Translations under genes and position numbers: made by a program
Shown: positions 34,503 to 43,990 of the stretch, piece by piece
Layout: each line of letters opens with the position of its first letter
Position numbering within the stretch: position 1 is the stretch's first letter
The notes under the pieces: generated by a model
Told to the model about the DNA's origin: nothing
Databases searched by the model: none
The model's input: only the letters and a program-made list of their open reading frames with translations
Origin: Larsenimonas rhizosphaerae
GTDB lineage: Bacteria; Pseudomonadota; Gammaproteobacteria; Pseudomonadales; Halomonadaceae
DNA: 64,000 nucleotides
Direction of reading: 5' to 3'
NCBI RefSeq assembly: GCF_023700005.1
Contig: NZ_JAMLJK010000001.1
Span: forward strand, 124,001 to 188,000

Positions 34503-35021
34503 TCACCGACTCAGGTCGATGGTTTTGGTCTGCCCTTCGCTCAGCCTTACCTGCTTGAGAATAAACGGGCTGAGAGTGCCATCCGGCAGGTGGACGGCAC
34601 TGCCGACATAAAATACCCCGGCGGGAATACCGGTTACGGTGAAGTGGCCGGTGCTGTCGGTGCGTGCGGTATGGGTATATTCACGGGCACGGGGGTCTGC
34701 CGGTTCAATCTGCTTGCCGGCGAGCGCGGCATCGGCAGCTTCCGCGGCATAGGCAGTGGCCGGTGCCACCGAGACGGTTTCACCCTCATTGGTTATCTTC
34801 TGACCGTTCCGGGAATAATAGAGCTGACCCTTGATCGTGCCGGTACCGGTCTTTTCAAGGCGTGCATATTCGTCGGCTGAAAATGGCACGGTGCGCTTGA
34901 CCAGATTGGGGTTTTGACTGGGCGTTGATGTGGTGCTGTCGGGCAGGATGCCGCTTTCTGACATCATTTGACAGCCGCTCAACATGACGGCGAACAGCGG
35001 CAGGGCCAGGATCTTGCGCAT
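34503..35021 (-). CDS. Hypothetical lipoprotein with carboxypeptidase-regulatory-like fold
   Basis: 172 residues from the ATG at 35021 (AAGGAG upstream). The signal peptide ends in lipobox LSGC (Cys17). The mature part contains GTGTIKGQLYYSRNGQKITN, then TARTDSTGHFTVTGIPAGVF, then YVGSAVHLPDG, which fits a transthyretin-like/carboxypeptidase regulatory-like beta sandwich. Function unknown; probably attached to the outer membrane. Confidence 0.7.
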   Translation of the reverse strand: MRKILALPLFAVMLSGCQMMSESGILPDSTTSTPSQNPNLVKRTVPFSADEYARLEKTGTGTIKGQLYYSRNGQKITNEGETVSVAPATAYAAEAADAALAGKQIEPADPRAREYTHTARTDSTGHFTVTGIPAGVFYVGSAVHLPDGTLSPFILKQVRLSEGQTKTIDLSR

Positions 35022-35112
35022 GGTATCTCCTTGAAATCGGGGAACGACAGGAGAGATGGTGCCTTCCTGCCGCACTAATGGCTACTGCAATGGCGCGTTT
35101 CAGACAGGGTCG

Positions 35113-36132
35113 TTACTGTTCAAGACGGCTCTTGAGCAGGACGAGCACCGCCTGTTCGTCCGGGCCGATCAGGGTATTGGTCTTGAGCTCCTGCGTGACC
35201 AGTGCGCGGAAGTGGCTGAGCGTTCGGCCGTCCAGGTAGCTCTCTACCACACGCGGGTCAATATAGCTGGCCCTTGCAATGCTCGGTGTATTGCCCAGGC
35301 GCTGCGCAACGCGTTTGACGACCTCGACAACATTTTTCTGACTGGCCCTTTCATTCTCCCCGGGACCAAGCTCATCCAGAGCCAGCGCCGCCAGAGAGGT
35401 ACCGGCCCAGGTTCGAAAGTCCTTGGCACTGAAGTCTTCACCCATGATGTCATGGATGTAGTCGTTGAGGTCCTGGCTATCGACACGTACCTTGCGGCCG
35501 TCATCATCGTAATACTTGAAGATTTCATAGCCTGGAATTTCGTCAAGCTGAGCCACCACTTCTGCCAGGCGCTCATCCTCCACCACCCGATGCTGTTGCT
35601 GACCACTTTTGCCCTGATAGTCAAAGATCAGTTCGTCACCTTCGATGGTCAGGTGTCTTGAGCGCATCGTGGTTAATCCATAGCTGTCATTTTCCTGGCT
35701 GTATCGCTCACTTCCGGGGCGGAAGTAGGCGGCATCGATCAGGCGCACCATGCAGGCCATTACCTTGTCCCTCGGCATTCCCTCCAGAATCAGGTGCTGG
35801 CCGGTGACGCGACGCATGGTCTCGAGTGTCTCGGCGAAGCGGGTGATGCGATCGAACTTGCGCCGGTCCTGTGCCTCTCGCCAGCTGTCGCTGTAGATGT
35901 ACTGCTTTCGCCCTGCATCGTCCCGGCCGCTGGCCAGAACGCGGGCATCCTCGTCCAGGGTGATTTCCACTTCCGTCCAGGCCGGAGGGATGGCCAGGTC
36001 CTTGATCCACTGACGCCACTTCCTGTGGCTGAAGGTACGGCCCTGCGCCGTCCTGTAGGTAAATCCGCGTCCATGCGGGTGCCGGTAGACCGTTTCTGGG
36101 GCCACTGTCTGCTCCTTGTGTATCGAGTTCAT
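35113..36132 (-). CDS. DNA topoisomerase IB (poxvirus type)
   Basis: 339 residues. The N-terminal domain has HGRGFTYRTAQGRTFSHR; the catalytic domain has AYFRPGSERY with SYGLTTMRSRHL, FDYQGKSG (Lys175), DFRTWAGTSLAAL (Arg240) and the nucleophile Tyr290 in ARASYIDPRVV. All expected catalytic residues appear present. The enzyme relaxes supercoils by a 3'-phosphotyrosyl intermediate. Bacterial TopIB is scattered among proteobacteria and Deinococcus. No operon partners. Confidence 0.93.
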   Translation of the reverse strand: MNSIHKEQTVAPETVYRHPHGRGFTYRTAQGRTFSHRKWRQWIKDLAIPPAWTEVEITLDEDARVLASGRDDAGRKQYIYSDSWREAQDRRKFDRITRFAETLETMRRVTGQHLILEGMPRDKVMACMVRLIDAAYFRPGSERYSQENDSYGLTTMRSRHLTIEGDELIFDYQGKSGQQQHRVVEDERLAEVVAQLDEIPGYEIFKYYDDDGRKVRVDSQDLNDYIHDIMGEDFSAKDFRTWAGTSLAALALDELGPGENERASQKNVVEVVKRVAQRLGNTPSIARASYIDPRVVESYLDGRTLSHFRALVTQELKTNTLIGPDEQAVLVLLKSRLEQ

Positions 36133-36322
36133 TGATCATAGACGATCTTCCAGTGACGGCTTCAGGGCGGCATGGTCCCGGGCATCCCCTGGCCCCGACA
36201 GCTTCATCCTTGGTTGTATTGTGGTGGGGGGTGACACTGCGGGATAGTCGAAAGCGCTCATATGCCATGGGCTGCCAACAATAATGTCGTTCATGCAGGA
36301 CGATGACACAGGGATTGATACC

Positions 36323-37597
36323 ATGATCACCACTCGGCTGGCCGTACCACTGCTTGCATCACTGTTACCCCTTACACTGGGTTTGCCCGTCCAGGCGGCA
36401 GAGACACCGGACAAGGGGGAAGTGGAGGTGCTCAACTGGTGGACATCGGGCGGTGAGGCTCGTGCTCTGGGGGTACTCAAGAGTGATCTTGCCGATCAGG
36501 GCATCGGCTGGAAGAACATGCCGGTCGCGGGCGGCGCAGGTACCAATGCCATGGCAGTGCTTCGCTCGCGTGTCACGTCCGGCAACCCGCCAACGGCGGC
36601 TCAGGTGCTCGGATTTGATGCCCGTGACTGGGCAGAGCGTGGCGGATTAAGCTACCTGGACAAGGTGGCCCAGGACATGAAATGGGGCGACATATTTCCC
36701 CAGCCGCTGCAGGATTTTGCGAAATACAAGGGCCACTGGATCGGAGCCCCCTTCGAGATTCACTCTACCAACTGGGTGTGGGCCAACAAGGCACTGATGG
36801 ACAAGCTGGGTATCGAGCAACCCACTACCTGGACGGACTTTCTGGCGTCGATGAAAAAGGCCAGGGATGCGGGCTATACGGGGCTTGCCTATGGTGGGCA
36901 GCCCTGGCAGGACGCCACGGTATTTGAAAATGTCATGCTGGCGACCGGCGGCCCTGATTTCTATCGCAAGGCCTTCATCGACCTTGACGATGCTACCCTG
37001 CGTTCCGACACCATGATCAAGGCCTTCAACAACTTCCGCGAGCTGCTGGCCTATCGTGATCCCAACTCCTCCGGGCGTGACTGGAATCTGGCCACCGCCA
37101 TGGTCATCAATGACAAGGCGCTCTACCAGATCATGGGGGACTGGGCAAAAGGGGAGTTCATCAACGCAAACCTCGCGCCGGACAAGGATTATCTGTGCTT
37201 CCGCACGCCAGGCACCCAGCAGGCAGTGACGTTCAACAGTGACCTGATGATCATGTTCAAAACCGATGACACGCAGCAGCAGGCGCTTCAGGACACCATG
37301 GCGCGTGCCATTGCCTCACCTGGCTTCCAGATAGCGTTCAGCAATAATAAGGGATCCGTACCCGCGCGCATGGACCTGCCTGCCGATGAGCTGGATGCAT
37401 GTGCACAGAAGGGATATGAGCAGGTACAGGCCGCCGCGAAGAACAATACGTTGATGGGCAGCATGGCGCATGGATATGCGGCTCAGGCGGCGGTGAAAAA
37501 TGCCGTATTCGACATCGTGTCTGCCTTCGTCAACAGCAGTATGCCAGGCGATGTGGCTGCCGAGCAGATGGCCATGGCCATTCAGGACGCTAAATAA
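36323..37597 (+). CDS. gtsA: Glucose-type ABC transporter substrate-binding protein
   Basis: 424 residues from the ATG at 36323, with signal peptide MITTRLAVPLLASLLPLTLG ending near VQAAETP. The sequence follows Pseudomonas GtsA closely: VEVLNWWTSGGEARAL, AVLRSRVTSGNPPTAAQV, AYGGQPWQDATVFENV, GRDWNLATAMVIND, QIMGDWAKGEF, and MAHGYAAQAAVKNAVFDIVS. It should bind glucose or a related hexose in the periplasm. The RBS is weak; an ATG at 36293 is an alternative. First gene of gtsABC-ATPase. Confidence 0.88.
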   Translation: MITTRLAVPLLASLLPLTLGLPVQAAETPDKGEVEVLNWWTSGGEARALGVLKSDLADQGIGWKNMPVAGGAGTNAMAVLRSRVTSGNPPTAAQVLGFDARDWAERGGLSYLDKVAQDMKWGDIFPQPLQDFAKYKGHWIGAPFEIHSTNWVWANKALMDKLGIEQPTTWTDFLASMKKARDAGYTGLAYGGQPWQDATVFENVMLATGGPDFYRKAFIDLDDATLRSDTMIKAFNNFRELLAYRDPNSSGRDWNLATAMVINDKALYQIMGDWAKGEFINANLAPDKDYLCFRTPGTQQAVTFNSDLMIMFKTDDTQQQALQDTMARAIASPGFQIAFSNNKGSVPARMDLPADELDACAQKGYEQVQAAAKNNTLMGSMAHGYAAQAAVKNAVFDIVSAFVNSSMPGDVAAEQMAMAIQDAK

Positions 37598-37627
37598 GTC
37601 TTTCCTTCCCGTCTCGGAGCATGACTC

Positions 37628-38530
37628 ATGCCTTCTTCCCCCCCTCGTCATGGCGAGGGGCGGGGCCGGCTGCAGCAATGGCTTCCCAAGCTGGTGCTCG
37701 CCCCGTCCTTCGCCCTGCTGCTGTTCTTCGTCTACGGCTTTATTGTCTGGACAAGTTATATCTCGTTTACCGACTCCGGCATGCTGCCGGATTATACCTG
37801 GGTCGGGCTGGAGCAGTGGTCAAAGCTGTGGCGCTCATGGACCTGGGGGATCGCGCTTCACAATATCTGGGTGTTCGGCCTGCTTTATATCGTGAGTTGC
37901 ACGGTGCTGGGGCTGCTGCTGGCCATTTTGCTTGATCAGCGCATTCGCGCCGAAGGGGTTCTGCGTACCATTTACCTCTACCCGATGGCGCTGTCGTTCA
38001 TCGTGACCGGGACCGCCTGGCAATGGTTTCTCAATCCGGGGCTTGGACTTGAAAAAACCATGCGCGAACTGGGATGGGAAAGCTTCACCTTCAATTGGCT
38101 CATCAATGCGGACATGGCGATTTATACCATTGTCATTGCGGCGGTCTGGCAGGCCACCGGATTCATCATGGCCATGTTCCTGGCCGGGCTGCGGGGCATT
38201 GATGGTGAAATGATCAAGGCTGCCCAGATCGATGGCGCGCCGACCTGGAAGATTTATGCGCGAATAATCATTCCTCAACTGCGCCCGGTCTTTTTAAGCG
38301 CGATTGTGGTGCTGGCGCATCTGGCCATCAAGAGCTTCGATCTGGTTGTTGCGATGACCGGAGGCGGACCCGGCAACTCGACGGCGGTACCGGCAACCTT
38401 CATGTATTCCTATGCCTTCTCCCGCAATGAAATGGGGATCGCGGCAGCCAGTGCGGTGTTCATGCTGGCAGTGATTGCAGCATTGATCGTGCCGTATCTG
38501 TACTCCGAACTGAGGGGGGGCCGCTCATGA
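37628..38530 (+). CDS. gtsB: Glucose-type ABC transporter permease, first subunit
   Basis: 300 residues with six hydrophobic segments (CUT1 MalF-like). The EAA loop is KAAQIDGAPTWKIYARIIIP. The segment TGGGPGNSTAVPATFMYSYA is typical of CUT1 permeases. It pairs with the product of the next gene, with which it overlaps by four bases (ATGA). Located 30 bp after gtsA. Confidence 0.9.
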   Translation: MPSSPPRHGEGRGRLQQWLPKLVLAPSFALLLFFVYGFIVWTSYISFTDSGMLPDYTWVGLEQWSKLWRSWTWGIALHNIWVFGLLYIVSCTVLGLLLAILLDQRIRAEGVLRTIYLYPMALSFIVTGTAWQWFLNPGLGLEKTMRELGWESFTFNWLINADMAIYTIVIAAVWQATGFIMAMFLAGLRGIDGEMIKAAQIDGAPTWKIYARIIIPQLRPVFLSAIVVLAHLAIKSFDLVVAMTGGGPGNSTAVPATFMYSYAFSRNEMGIAAASAVFMLAVIAALIVPYLYSELRGGRS

Positions 38531-39402
38531 GTTCTGCCATGCCGGGGCGGCGTTCGCTCAGTGGCGCGCGAGTGATGCTGTATGCCGTATTGTGTGTATT
38601 TGCCGTCATTTATCTGACGCCCCTTTATGTGATGCTGACCACCTCGTTCAAGTCGCTGGAAGAAATTCACCAGGGCAACATGCTGGCGCTGCCGGAGCAA
38701 TGGACGGTCACGCCCTGGCTGGACGCCTGGAGTGGTGCCTGTATCGGGCTTGAATGCAATGGGGTGCACGGCTACTTCTTCAACAGCATCAGTATTGTGG
38801 TGCCTGCTGTTCTGATTTCAGGACTGCTGGGGGCCTTTAATGGCTATGTGCTGACAAAATGGCGCTTTCGCGGCCACAAGATTGTCTTTGGCCTGATTCT
38901 GTTCAGCTGCTTTATTCCCTTTCAGATTGTCCTGCTGCCCATGGCACGTGTACTGGGTATTCTGCAGGTAGCCAACAGCACCACGGGGCTGGTGCTGGTA
39001 CATGTGGTCTATGGCATCGGCTTTACGACCCTTTTCTTCCGCAACTTCTACGAAAGCTTTCCCAATGAGCTGGTGCGGGCCGCGCAGCTCGATGGTGCCG
39101 GATTCTTTACCCTCTTTTTCCGCATTCTGCTGCCGTCGTCCATTCCCATCATTGTCGTGACCGTAATCTGGCAGTTCACCAATGTCTGGAATGACTTTCT
39201 GTTTGGTGTGTCGTTCTCCTCGGGAGACAGTGCACCAATCACGGTGGCGCTCAATAACCTGGTCAACAGCTCGACCGGGGTAAAGGCCTATAACGTCAAT
39301 ATGGCCGCCGCGATGATTGCGGCAGTGCCCACGTTGATTGTTTATGTCCTCGCAGGGAAATATTTCCTGCGCGGTCTCATGTCCGGTTCGGTGAAGGGTT
39401 GA
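38527..39402 (+). CDS. gtsC: Glucose-type ABC transporter permease, second subunit
   Basis: 291 residues with six hydrophobic segments (MalG-like). The EAA loop is RAAQLDGAGFFTLFFRILLP. The periplasmic loop with IGLECNGVHGYFFNS resembles GtsC. Translationally coupled to gtsB and four bases before the ATPase gene. Confidence 0.9.
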   Translation: MSSAMPGRRSLSGARVMLYAVLCVFAVIYLTPLYVMLTTSFKSLEEIHQGNMLALPEQWTVTPWLDAWSGACIGLECNGVHGYFFNSISIVVPAVLISGLLGAFNGYVLTKWRFRGHKIVFGLILFSCFIPFQIVLLPMARVLGILQVANSTTGLVLVHVVYGIGFTTLFFRNFYESFPNELVRAAQLDGAGFFTLFFRILLPSSIPIIVVTVIWQFTNVWNDFLFGVSFSSGDSAPITVALNNLVNSSTGVKAYNVNMAAAMIAAVPTLIVYVLAGKYFLRGLMSGSVKG

Positions 39403-39405
39403 GCA

Positions 39406-40524
39406 ATGAGTTTTCTACACATCAACAATATTAAAAAACGCTTTGGCGACACCACCGTGCTCAAGGGCATCGATATCGCGATCGAAAAGGGCGACTTTCT
39501 GGTGCTGGTCGGACCTTCCGGCTGTGGCAAGTCAACGCTGTTGAACATGATTGCCGGACTGGATTCCATTTCGGAAGGGGAGCTTCTGCTCAACGGCGAA
39601 CGCATCAACGAGCTGCATCCGGCCCGACGAGATATTGCCATGGTGTTTCAAAGTTACGCGCTGTACCCCAGCATGACGGTGGCCGGCAACATCGGCTTCG
39701 GGCTCGAAATGCGCAAGGTACCAAAGGCGCAGCGCCGGGAGGCCATCCAGAAGGTCGCCCGCATGCTTCAGATCGAATCGCTGCTTGATCGAAAGCCGGG
39801 GCAGCTTTCCGGCGGGCAGCGCCAGCGTGTGGCCATGGGGCGAGCGCTGGTACGTGATCCACAGCTGTTTCTTTTCGATGAGCCCCTGTCCAACCTGGAT
39901 GCCAAGTTACGGGTCGACATGCGTACCGAGATCAAGCAGCTGCACCAGCGGTTGAATACGACCATCGTGTATGTGACCCATGACCAGATCGAGGCCATGA
40001 CACTGGCCACTCGTATCGCGGTGATGCGGGCAGGAGAGCTTCAGCAGCTGGGAACACCGCAGGAAGTCTACGATGACCCCAGTAATCTGTTCGTGGCCGG
40101 CTTCATGGGATCGCCTTCGATGAACCTGCTTCGGGCTGATATCGTCCGGCACGAGGGTGTCCTGCATGCCCGGGTCAGGAAACGTAATGAAGACGTTCTG
40201 ATGCTGCCCATCGAACGGGATGCCGAGGCTCTGGCCGGCTGGGAGGGCCGTGAGGTGATTCTTGGTATCCGGCCGGAGGCGATTACCGACCCGGCCAGCG
40301 CCCATCATGACGGCCGCATCTTTGAAGCCGAGCTGGAGGTAGAACTTGTCGAGCCCACCGGGGCCGACATGTACGTGGTGACGCACCTGGGCGGGCGGGA
40401 GATTAATGCACGCATGCGGCCAGGTACCGATATTTCGGCCGGAACGCCGACCCGCTTTGCGTTTGATGTCTCTCGTATGGTGGCGTTTGATCCTGATAGC
40501 GAGGCGCGAATTCGTCATACCTGA
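39406..40524 (+). CDS. ABC transporter ATPase (MalK/UgpC/GtsD family)
   Basis: 372 residues. Walker A GPSGCGKSTLLN, Q-loop VFQSYALYPSMTV, signature LSGGQRQRVAMGRALVRDP, Walker B LFLFDEPLSNLD and H-loop VTHDQIEAMTLA. The C-terminal TOBE domain (RPEAITDP... to MVAFDPDSE) is of the sugar-import type. It energises the gtsABC importer and may be shared with other CUT1 systems. Three bases after gtsC; no obvious regulator gene accompanies the operon. Confidence 0.94.
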   Translation: MSFLHINNIKKRFGDTTVLKGIDIAIEKGDFLVLVGPSGCGKSTLLNMIAGLDSISEGELLLNGERINELHPARRDIAMVFQSYALYPSMTVAGNIGFGLEMRKVPKAQRREAIQKVARMLQIESLLDRKPGQLSGGQRQRVAMGRALVRDPQLFLFDEPLSNLDAKLRVDMRTEIKQLHQRLNTTIVYVTHDQIEAMTLATRIAVMRAGELQQLGTPQEVYDDPSNLFVAGFMGSPSMNLLRADIVRHEGVLHARVRKRNEDVLMLPIERDAEALAGWEGREVILGIRPEAITDPASAHHDGRIFEAELEVELVEPTGADMYVVTHLGGREINARMRPGTDISAGTPTRFAFDVSRMVAFDPDSEARIRHT

Positions 40525-40726
40525 TTTGCGACGCGTCGACGGTGCCTTCCCAGAGTCGCGGCGTGGGTACCGGGCTTTCGTCAGCCAGGCCCTGAATGCC
40601 CGTCGGCCGTTCTACCTGAACGATGCCTGATACACTGATCAGGCCGTGCCTGCCTTTAAATGCATGTCAACAAAGGGTTTTTCTATCAGGTGGTGGTGCC
40701 TGGAGACATGCTCGACAAGGGGTGGG

Positions 40727-40754
40727 GGCAGGATCCTGTTCGGTGGATCCTGCC
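40727..40754. terminator. Hairpin between the gts operon and the OFA antiporter gene
   Basis: GGCAGGATCC (40727-40736) and GGATCCTGCC (40745-40754) form a 10-bp perfect stem with an eight-base loop, between two convergent genes. No T tract follows on either strand, so it may be a weak or Rho-assisted terminator, or merely an RNA-stabilising hairpin. Confidence 0.5.
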
Positions 40755-40768
40755 GTAATAAGGAAGTG

Positions 40769-42412
40769 TCAAAACAGCGCGGCGGCCTTGGCAAGGGCAA
40801 TGTAGAGGCCGATCAAAAAAGGCACGCCGACCGCGAGCCAGGCAATTACGCCGCGAATGCCGAACCGGCCACGCGCGGCCAGCTGGGCGTCGCTTGAGAC
40901 ACTGGCTTCGTTTTGCAGAGCGCGCTCATGAGCGAGCTCCTCTTCTGACATGTGCAATGAGTGATCGACCGGTCGGATAAGGCTATTGCAGATAAAGCCT
41001 ATCGCCAGCAGGCCCGCCATGAGATAGAGCGTGCGGTCGTATACCAGCGCCGGTGCTACGCCGGCATCCAGCTGGGCTTCTCTGATGAGGGTAATCACGA
41101 CAGGGCCGATCAGGCCCGCAGCGGTCCAGGCGGTCAGCAGGCGGCCATGAATGGCACCAACCATTTGTGTGCCGAATATATCGGCCAGATAAGCAGGAAC
41201 GGTGGCAAAACCACCGCCGTACATACTCAGAATTACGCAAATGGAAATGACGAACAGCCCGGCCATGCCCAGGTGACCCCAGGTGGGCAGCGAGCAATAG
41301 GCGATGATGCCAAGTACAAAGAACACGTAGTAGGTGTTCTTGCGCCCCAGCTTGTCTGAAAGGGAAGCCCAGAACAGCCGTCCTACACTGTTGAATAGAC
41401 TGATCAGGCCAACCAGACCCGCTGCGGCTGCGGCAATTGCCGTGGCTTGCGCGCTGGTCAGTGCCTCACCGGTCTTCTCCACGCCCAGCAAGGCAGAGCC
41501 GAATACATCCTGCAGCATGGGGCTTGCCATCGAAATCACTGCAATGCCCGCGGTGACGTTCAGGAACAGCACCGCCCAGATCAGCCAGAACTGCCGGGTT
41601 TTCCAGGATGTTTTGAGATGAACATGGCCCTGAGTGATCATGGTATTGGTGTGCTGCTTGTCCGACGGCTGCCATCCCTGAGGCTTCCAGCCATTGGGCG
41701 GGACGCGAAAGCTCAGGGCGCCAATGCTCATGACGATGAAGTAAATGATGCCCATGGTAATCAAGGTGAGGGCGACGCCATTGCCGCCGTTATCTGAGTA
41801 CATCCCCATGAGCCAGACGGCCAGAGGAGCGCCTACCATCGCACCACCGCCATAGCCCATGATGGCAAAGCCGGTTGCCATGCCGCGTCGGTCAGGGAAC
41901 CACTTGATCAGCGTCGAGACGGGCGTGATGTAGCCAAGCCCCTGGCCAATGCCGCCCAGAACACCGCACCCCAGGTAGAGTAGCCAAAGCTGGTGCGTCA
42001 TCACCCCCACGCCTCCAAGAATCAGGCCGCCACCCCAGCAAAGCGCCGCGATGGCGCCGGCCTTGCGTGGCCCGGCATGCTCGAGCCAGGCTCCCCAGAG
42101 CGCAGCGGAGATGCCCAGCATGGCGATAAAGATACCGAAGGTGTACGTCACATGACCTACCGCCCAGTTGCAGGAGGTGGTCGTAAGCGCTTGTAAAAGT
42201 CCTGTGTTGCTACAGCTGGCCGCAGTGTTCGAGGAAGGCAGCAGGGTGGTCATGGGAATCCAGAAGACCGAAAACCCGTACGCCATGCCGATGCAAAGGT
42301 GTATCGCAAGTGCCGAGGTAGGCGTCAACCAGCGATTGAACCCCGCCTGGGCGATGGTTGTCTCGCGGTCGAAAAAGCCGGCAGGGCGCCGAGAGGCGGT
42401 AGTGTTATTCAT
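40769..42412 (-). CDS. OFA (oxalate/formate antiporter) family MFS transporter
   Basis: 547 residues with 12 or more hydrophobic segments, normal for the OFA family. Features: HLCIGMAYGFSVFWIPM, then GGIGQGLGYITPVSTLIKWF, then FPDRRGMATGFAIMGYGGGA (the characteristic OFA segment), and FWASLSDKLGRKN in the second half. Family members exchange or import monocarboxylates such as oxalate/formate, pyruvate or lactate. The substrate is unassigned. Monocistronic, facing the gts operon. Confidence 0.88.
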   Translation of the reverse strand: MNNTTASRRPAGFFDRETTIAQAGFNRWLTPTSALAIHLCIGMAYGFSVFWIPMTTLLPSSNTAASCSNTGLLQALTTTSCNWAVGHVTYTFGIFIAMLGISAALWGAWLEHAGPRKAGAIAALCWGGGLILGGVGVMTHQLWLLYLGCGVLGGIGQGLGYITPVSTLIKWFPDRRGMATGFAIMGYGGGAMVGAPLAVWLMGMYSDNGGNGVALTLITMGIIYFIVMSIGALSFRVPPNGWKPQGWQPSDKQHTNTMITQGHVHLKTSWKTRQFWLIWAVLFLNVTAGIAVISMASPMLQDVFGSALLGVEKTGEALTSAQATAIAAAAAGLVGLISLFNSVGRLFWASLSDKLGRKNTYYVFFVLGIIAYCSLPTWGHLGMAGLFVISICVILSMYGGGFATVPAYLADIFGTQMVGAIHGRLLTAWTAAGLIGPVVITLIREAQLDAGVAPALVYDRTLYLMAGLLAIGFICNSLIRPVDHSLHMSEEELAHERALQNEASVSSDAQLAARGRFGIRGVIAWLAVGVPFLIGLYIALAKAAALF

Positions 42413-42832
42413 TGATTCTCTTTTATCTTTATTTGTGAGCGTCGCGAACGACGTACAAGCATCATGAAAAAGTGCCTGTTCAGGGCGCCTCTGCCTGTGC
42501 CGATATTGATTGCGTCTTCAGGTAAATCCGGACTCGACAGTTAAAGTCATCGAATAGGGCGCAACAACTAGCCAATAGTTATATGAACGATTTTCATGGT
42601 CAAAGGAGGTCATCAGGCCATTGCTTCATGACCCGGACGTGAGACGTGAGTAAGGCGCGCGATGACATGACCAGCGGTTGCCGGTTGCCTGCTTCGAATG
42701 CACGAATTCCCCTTCAGCAACCGGCCTTTTCAAGGCCTGTGGTCAGTCAAGTAACACTGTCTGTGACCGATAAGGTTCTGACCATGGTGTAAGTATGTGC
42801 TTGCACCTGAACTGCGATCAGAGCCCTATGTC
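42413..42832. other. Intergenic region with possible leader element
   Basis: About 420 bp between the divergent OFA and porin-like genes. It has AACTA/TAGTT arms (42566-42580), a perfect Shine-Dalgarno-like AAAGGAGG (42602-42609) followed by only a ten-codon TTG frame ending at TAA (42651-42653), then a terminator-like hairpin: GCCGGTTGC (42680-42688) with GCAACCGGC (42717-42725) and CTTTT. This order resembles a leader peptide with attenuator, or a small RNA, but nothing is proven. Confidence 0.35.
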
Positions 42833-43981
42833 ATGGCAAAATATCTTTGCGTTCTGCTGGGTCTGCTGGTGCCGTTGCTGTCAGCGGCGGACGATCAACC
42901 GCTTGATCACCTGAGCATCAATGGGTTCGGTACGCTGGGCATGGTGTACAACCCCCAGGACAAGGCTGCTCCCGTGCGTAAGCTGGACCAGCCCGACGGT
43001 GCCGGCAAGGGCATCGGGTTTCGCCAGAACAGTCTGCTCGGACTTCAGCTTCGCTACGATGTTGATCGCGAGTGGGGCGCCGTGGTTCAGGGGCTCAGCC
43101 GCTATGACGATACGGGCAGCTTCGAGCCGGTACTGTCGCTGGCCTTCCTGCGGTATTCCCCGTCCTCTCATGTTCATATGCGCCTGGGCCGTATCGGCTG
43201 GGACGTCTATATGCTCTCGGAATCCCGGTATGTCGGTTATGCCTACCCCTGGCTCAGACCCCCGGTGGAGCTTTTCGGACTCATGCAGCTCAATGCCATC
43301 GACGGAGGCGACGTGACGCTGACTCAAGGAGTCGGCTCCGGTGTCATCAGTGCCACCTTCTTTGGTGGTAATGGAAATCGCAAGCGGCTGTACCTGACGG
43401 ATAATGTCTCGGCCAACCTGAAGGACCCGCATGTCTGGGGCGGTCACCTTGATTACAGGCAGGGAAGCTGGTTTGTCCGTGCCGGGTATACCTCGCTGAA
43501 AACCAGCCCCGACTACGACTATGGCGCTATCGATGCCGGGGTGGTAGCCGCCCTGGTGGCGCAGAATGCCGACCTCAACGACCTGTACGGCTTTGCCGAC
43601 ATGAATTTCACGTCGCTGTCGGTGAGTTGGGAGCCTGGCCCCTTTCAGCTGCTGGCCATGGCCAACGAGATCTCGCTGTCCGGCAAGGGCGGTCATGTTC
43701 ACAGTGCGCTACTGTCGGCCGGATATGTACACGGCAAGTACACCCCTTATCTGTCGGCCGCGTGGATGGCCTCCCATCCGAATCAGGATCTCAATGGGGG
43801 CCATTTCAGGCAGCGAACGCTGAGTGCCGGGCTTCGGTATGACGTAACCCCCAGGGTGGCGATCAAGGGGCAGATTGATCATGTAAGTGCCTATGGGGCG
43901 TCTCCCCTGCTGCGTCAGCACGATGATTATGGGCACCTTGAGATGGTGACATTCGGTCTTGGGCTGGATTTCATCTTCTAG
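42833..43981 (+). CDS. Porin-like outer-membrane protein
   Basis: 382 residues from the ATG at 42833, with signal peptide MAKYLCVLLGLLVPLLSA. The mature part is strand-rich with aromatic residues (GIGFRQNSLLGLQLRYDVD; YTPYLSAAWMASH; VAIKGQIDHVSAYG) and ends GLGLDFIF, the C-terminal Phe of outer-membrane barrels. Probably a 14-16-stranded porin-like channel. No specific family recognised. First gene of a three-gene set with a periplasmic binding-like protein and a diguanylate cyclase, ten bases apart. Confidence 0.75.
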   Translation: MAKYLCVLLGLLVPLLSAADDQPLDHLSINGFGTLGMVYNPQDKAAPVRKLDQPDGAGKGIGFRQNSLLGLQLRYDVDREWGAVVQGLSRYDDTGSFEPVLSLAFLRYSPSSHVHMRLGRIGWDVYMLSESRYVGYAYPWLRPPVELFGLMQLNAIDGGDVTLTQGVGSGVISATFFGGNGNRKRLYLTDNVSANLKDPHVWGGHLDYRQGSWFVRAGYTSLKTSPDYDYGAIDAGVVAALVAQNADLNDLYGFADMNFTSLSVSWEPGPFQLLAMANEISLSGKGGHVHSALLSAGYVHGKYTPYLSAAWMASHPNQDLNGGHFRQRTLSAGLRYDVTPRVAIKGQIDHVSAYGASPLLRQHDDYGHLEMVTFGLGLDFIF

Positions 43982-43990
43982 GAGGAGAAC

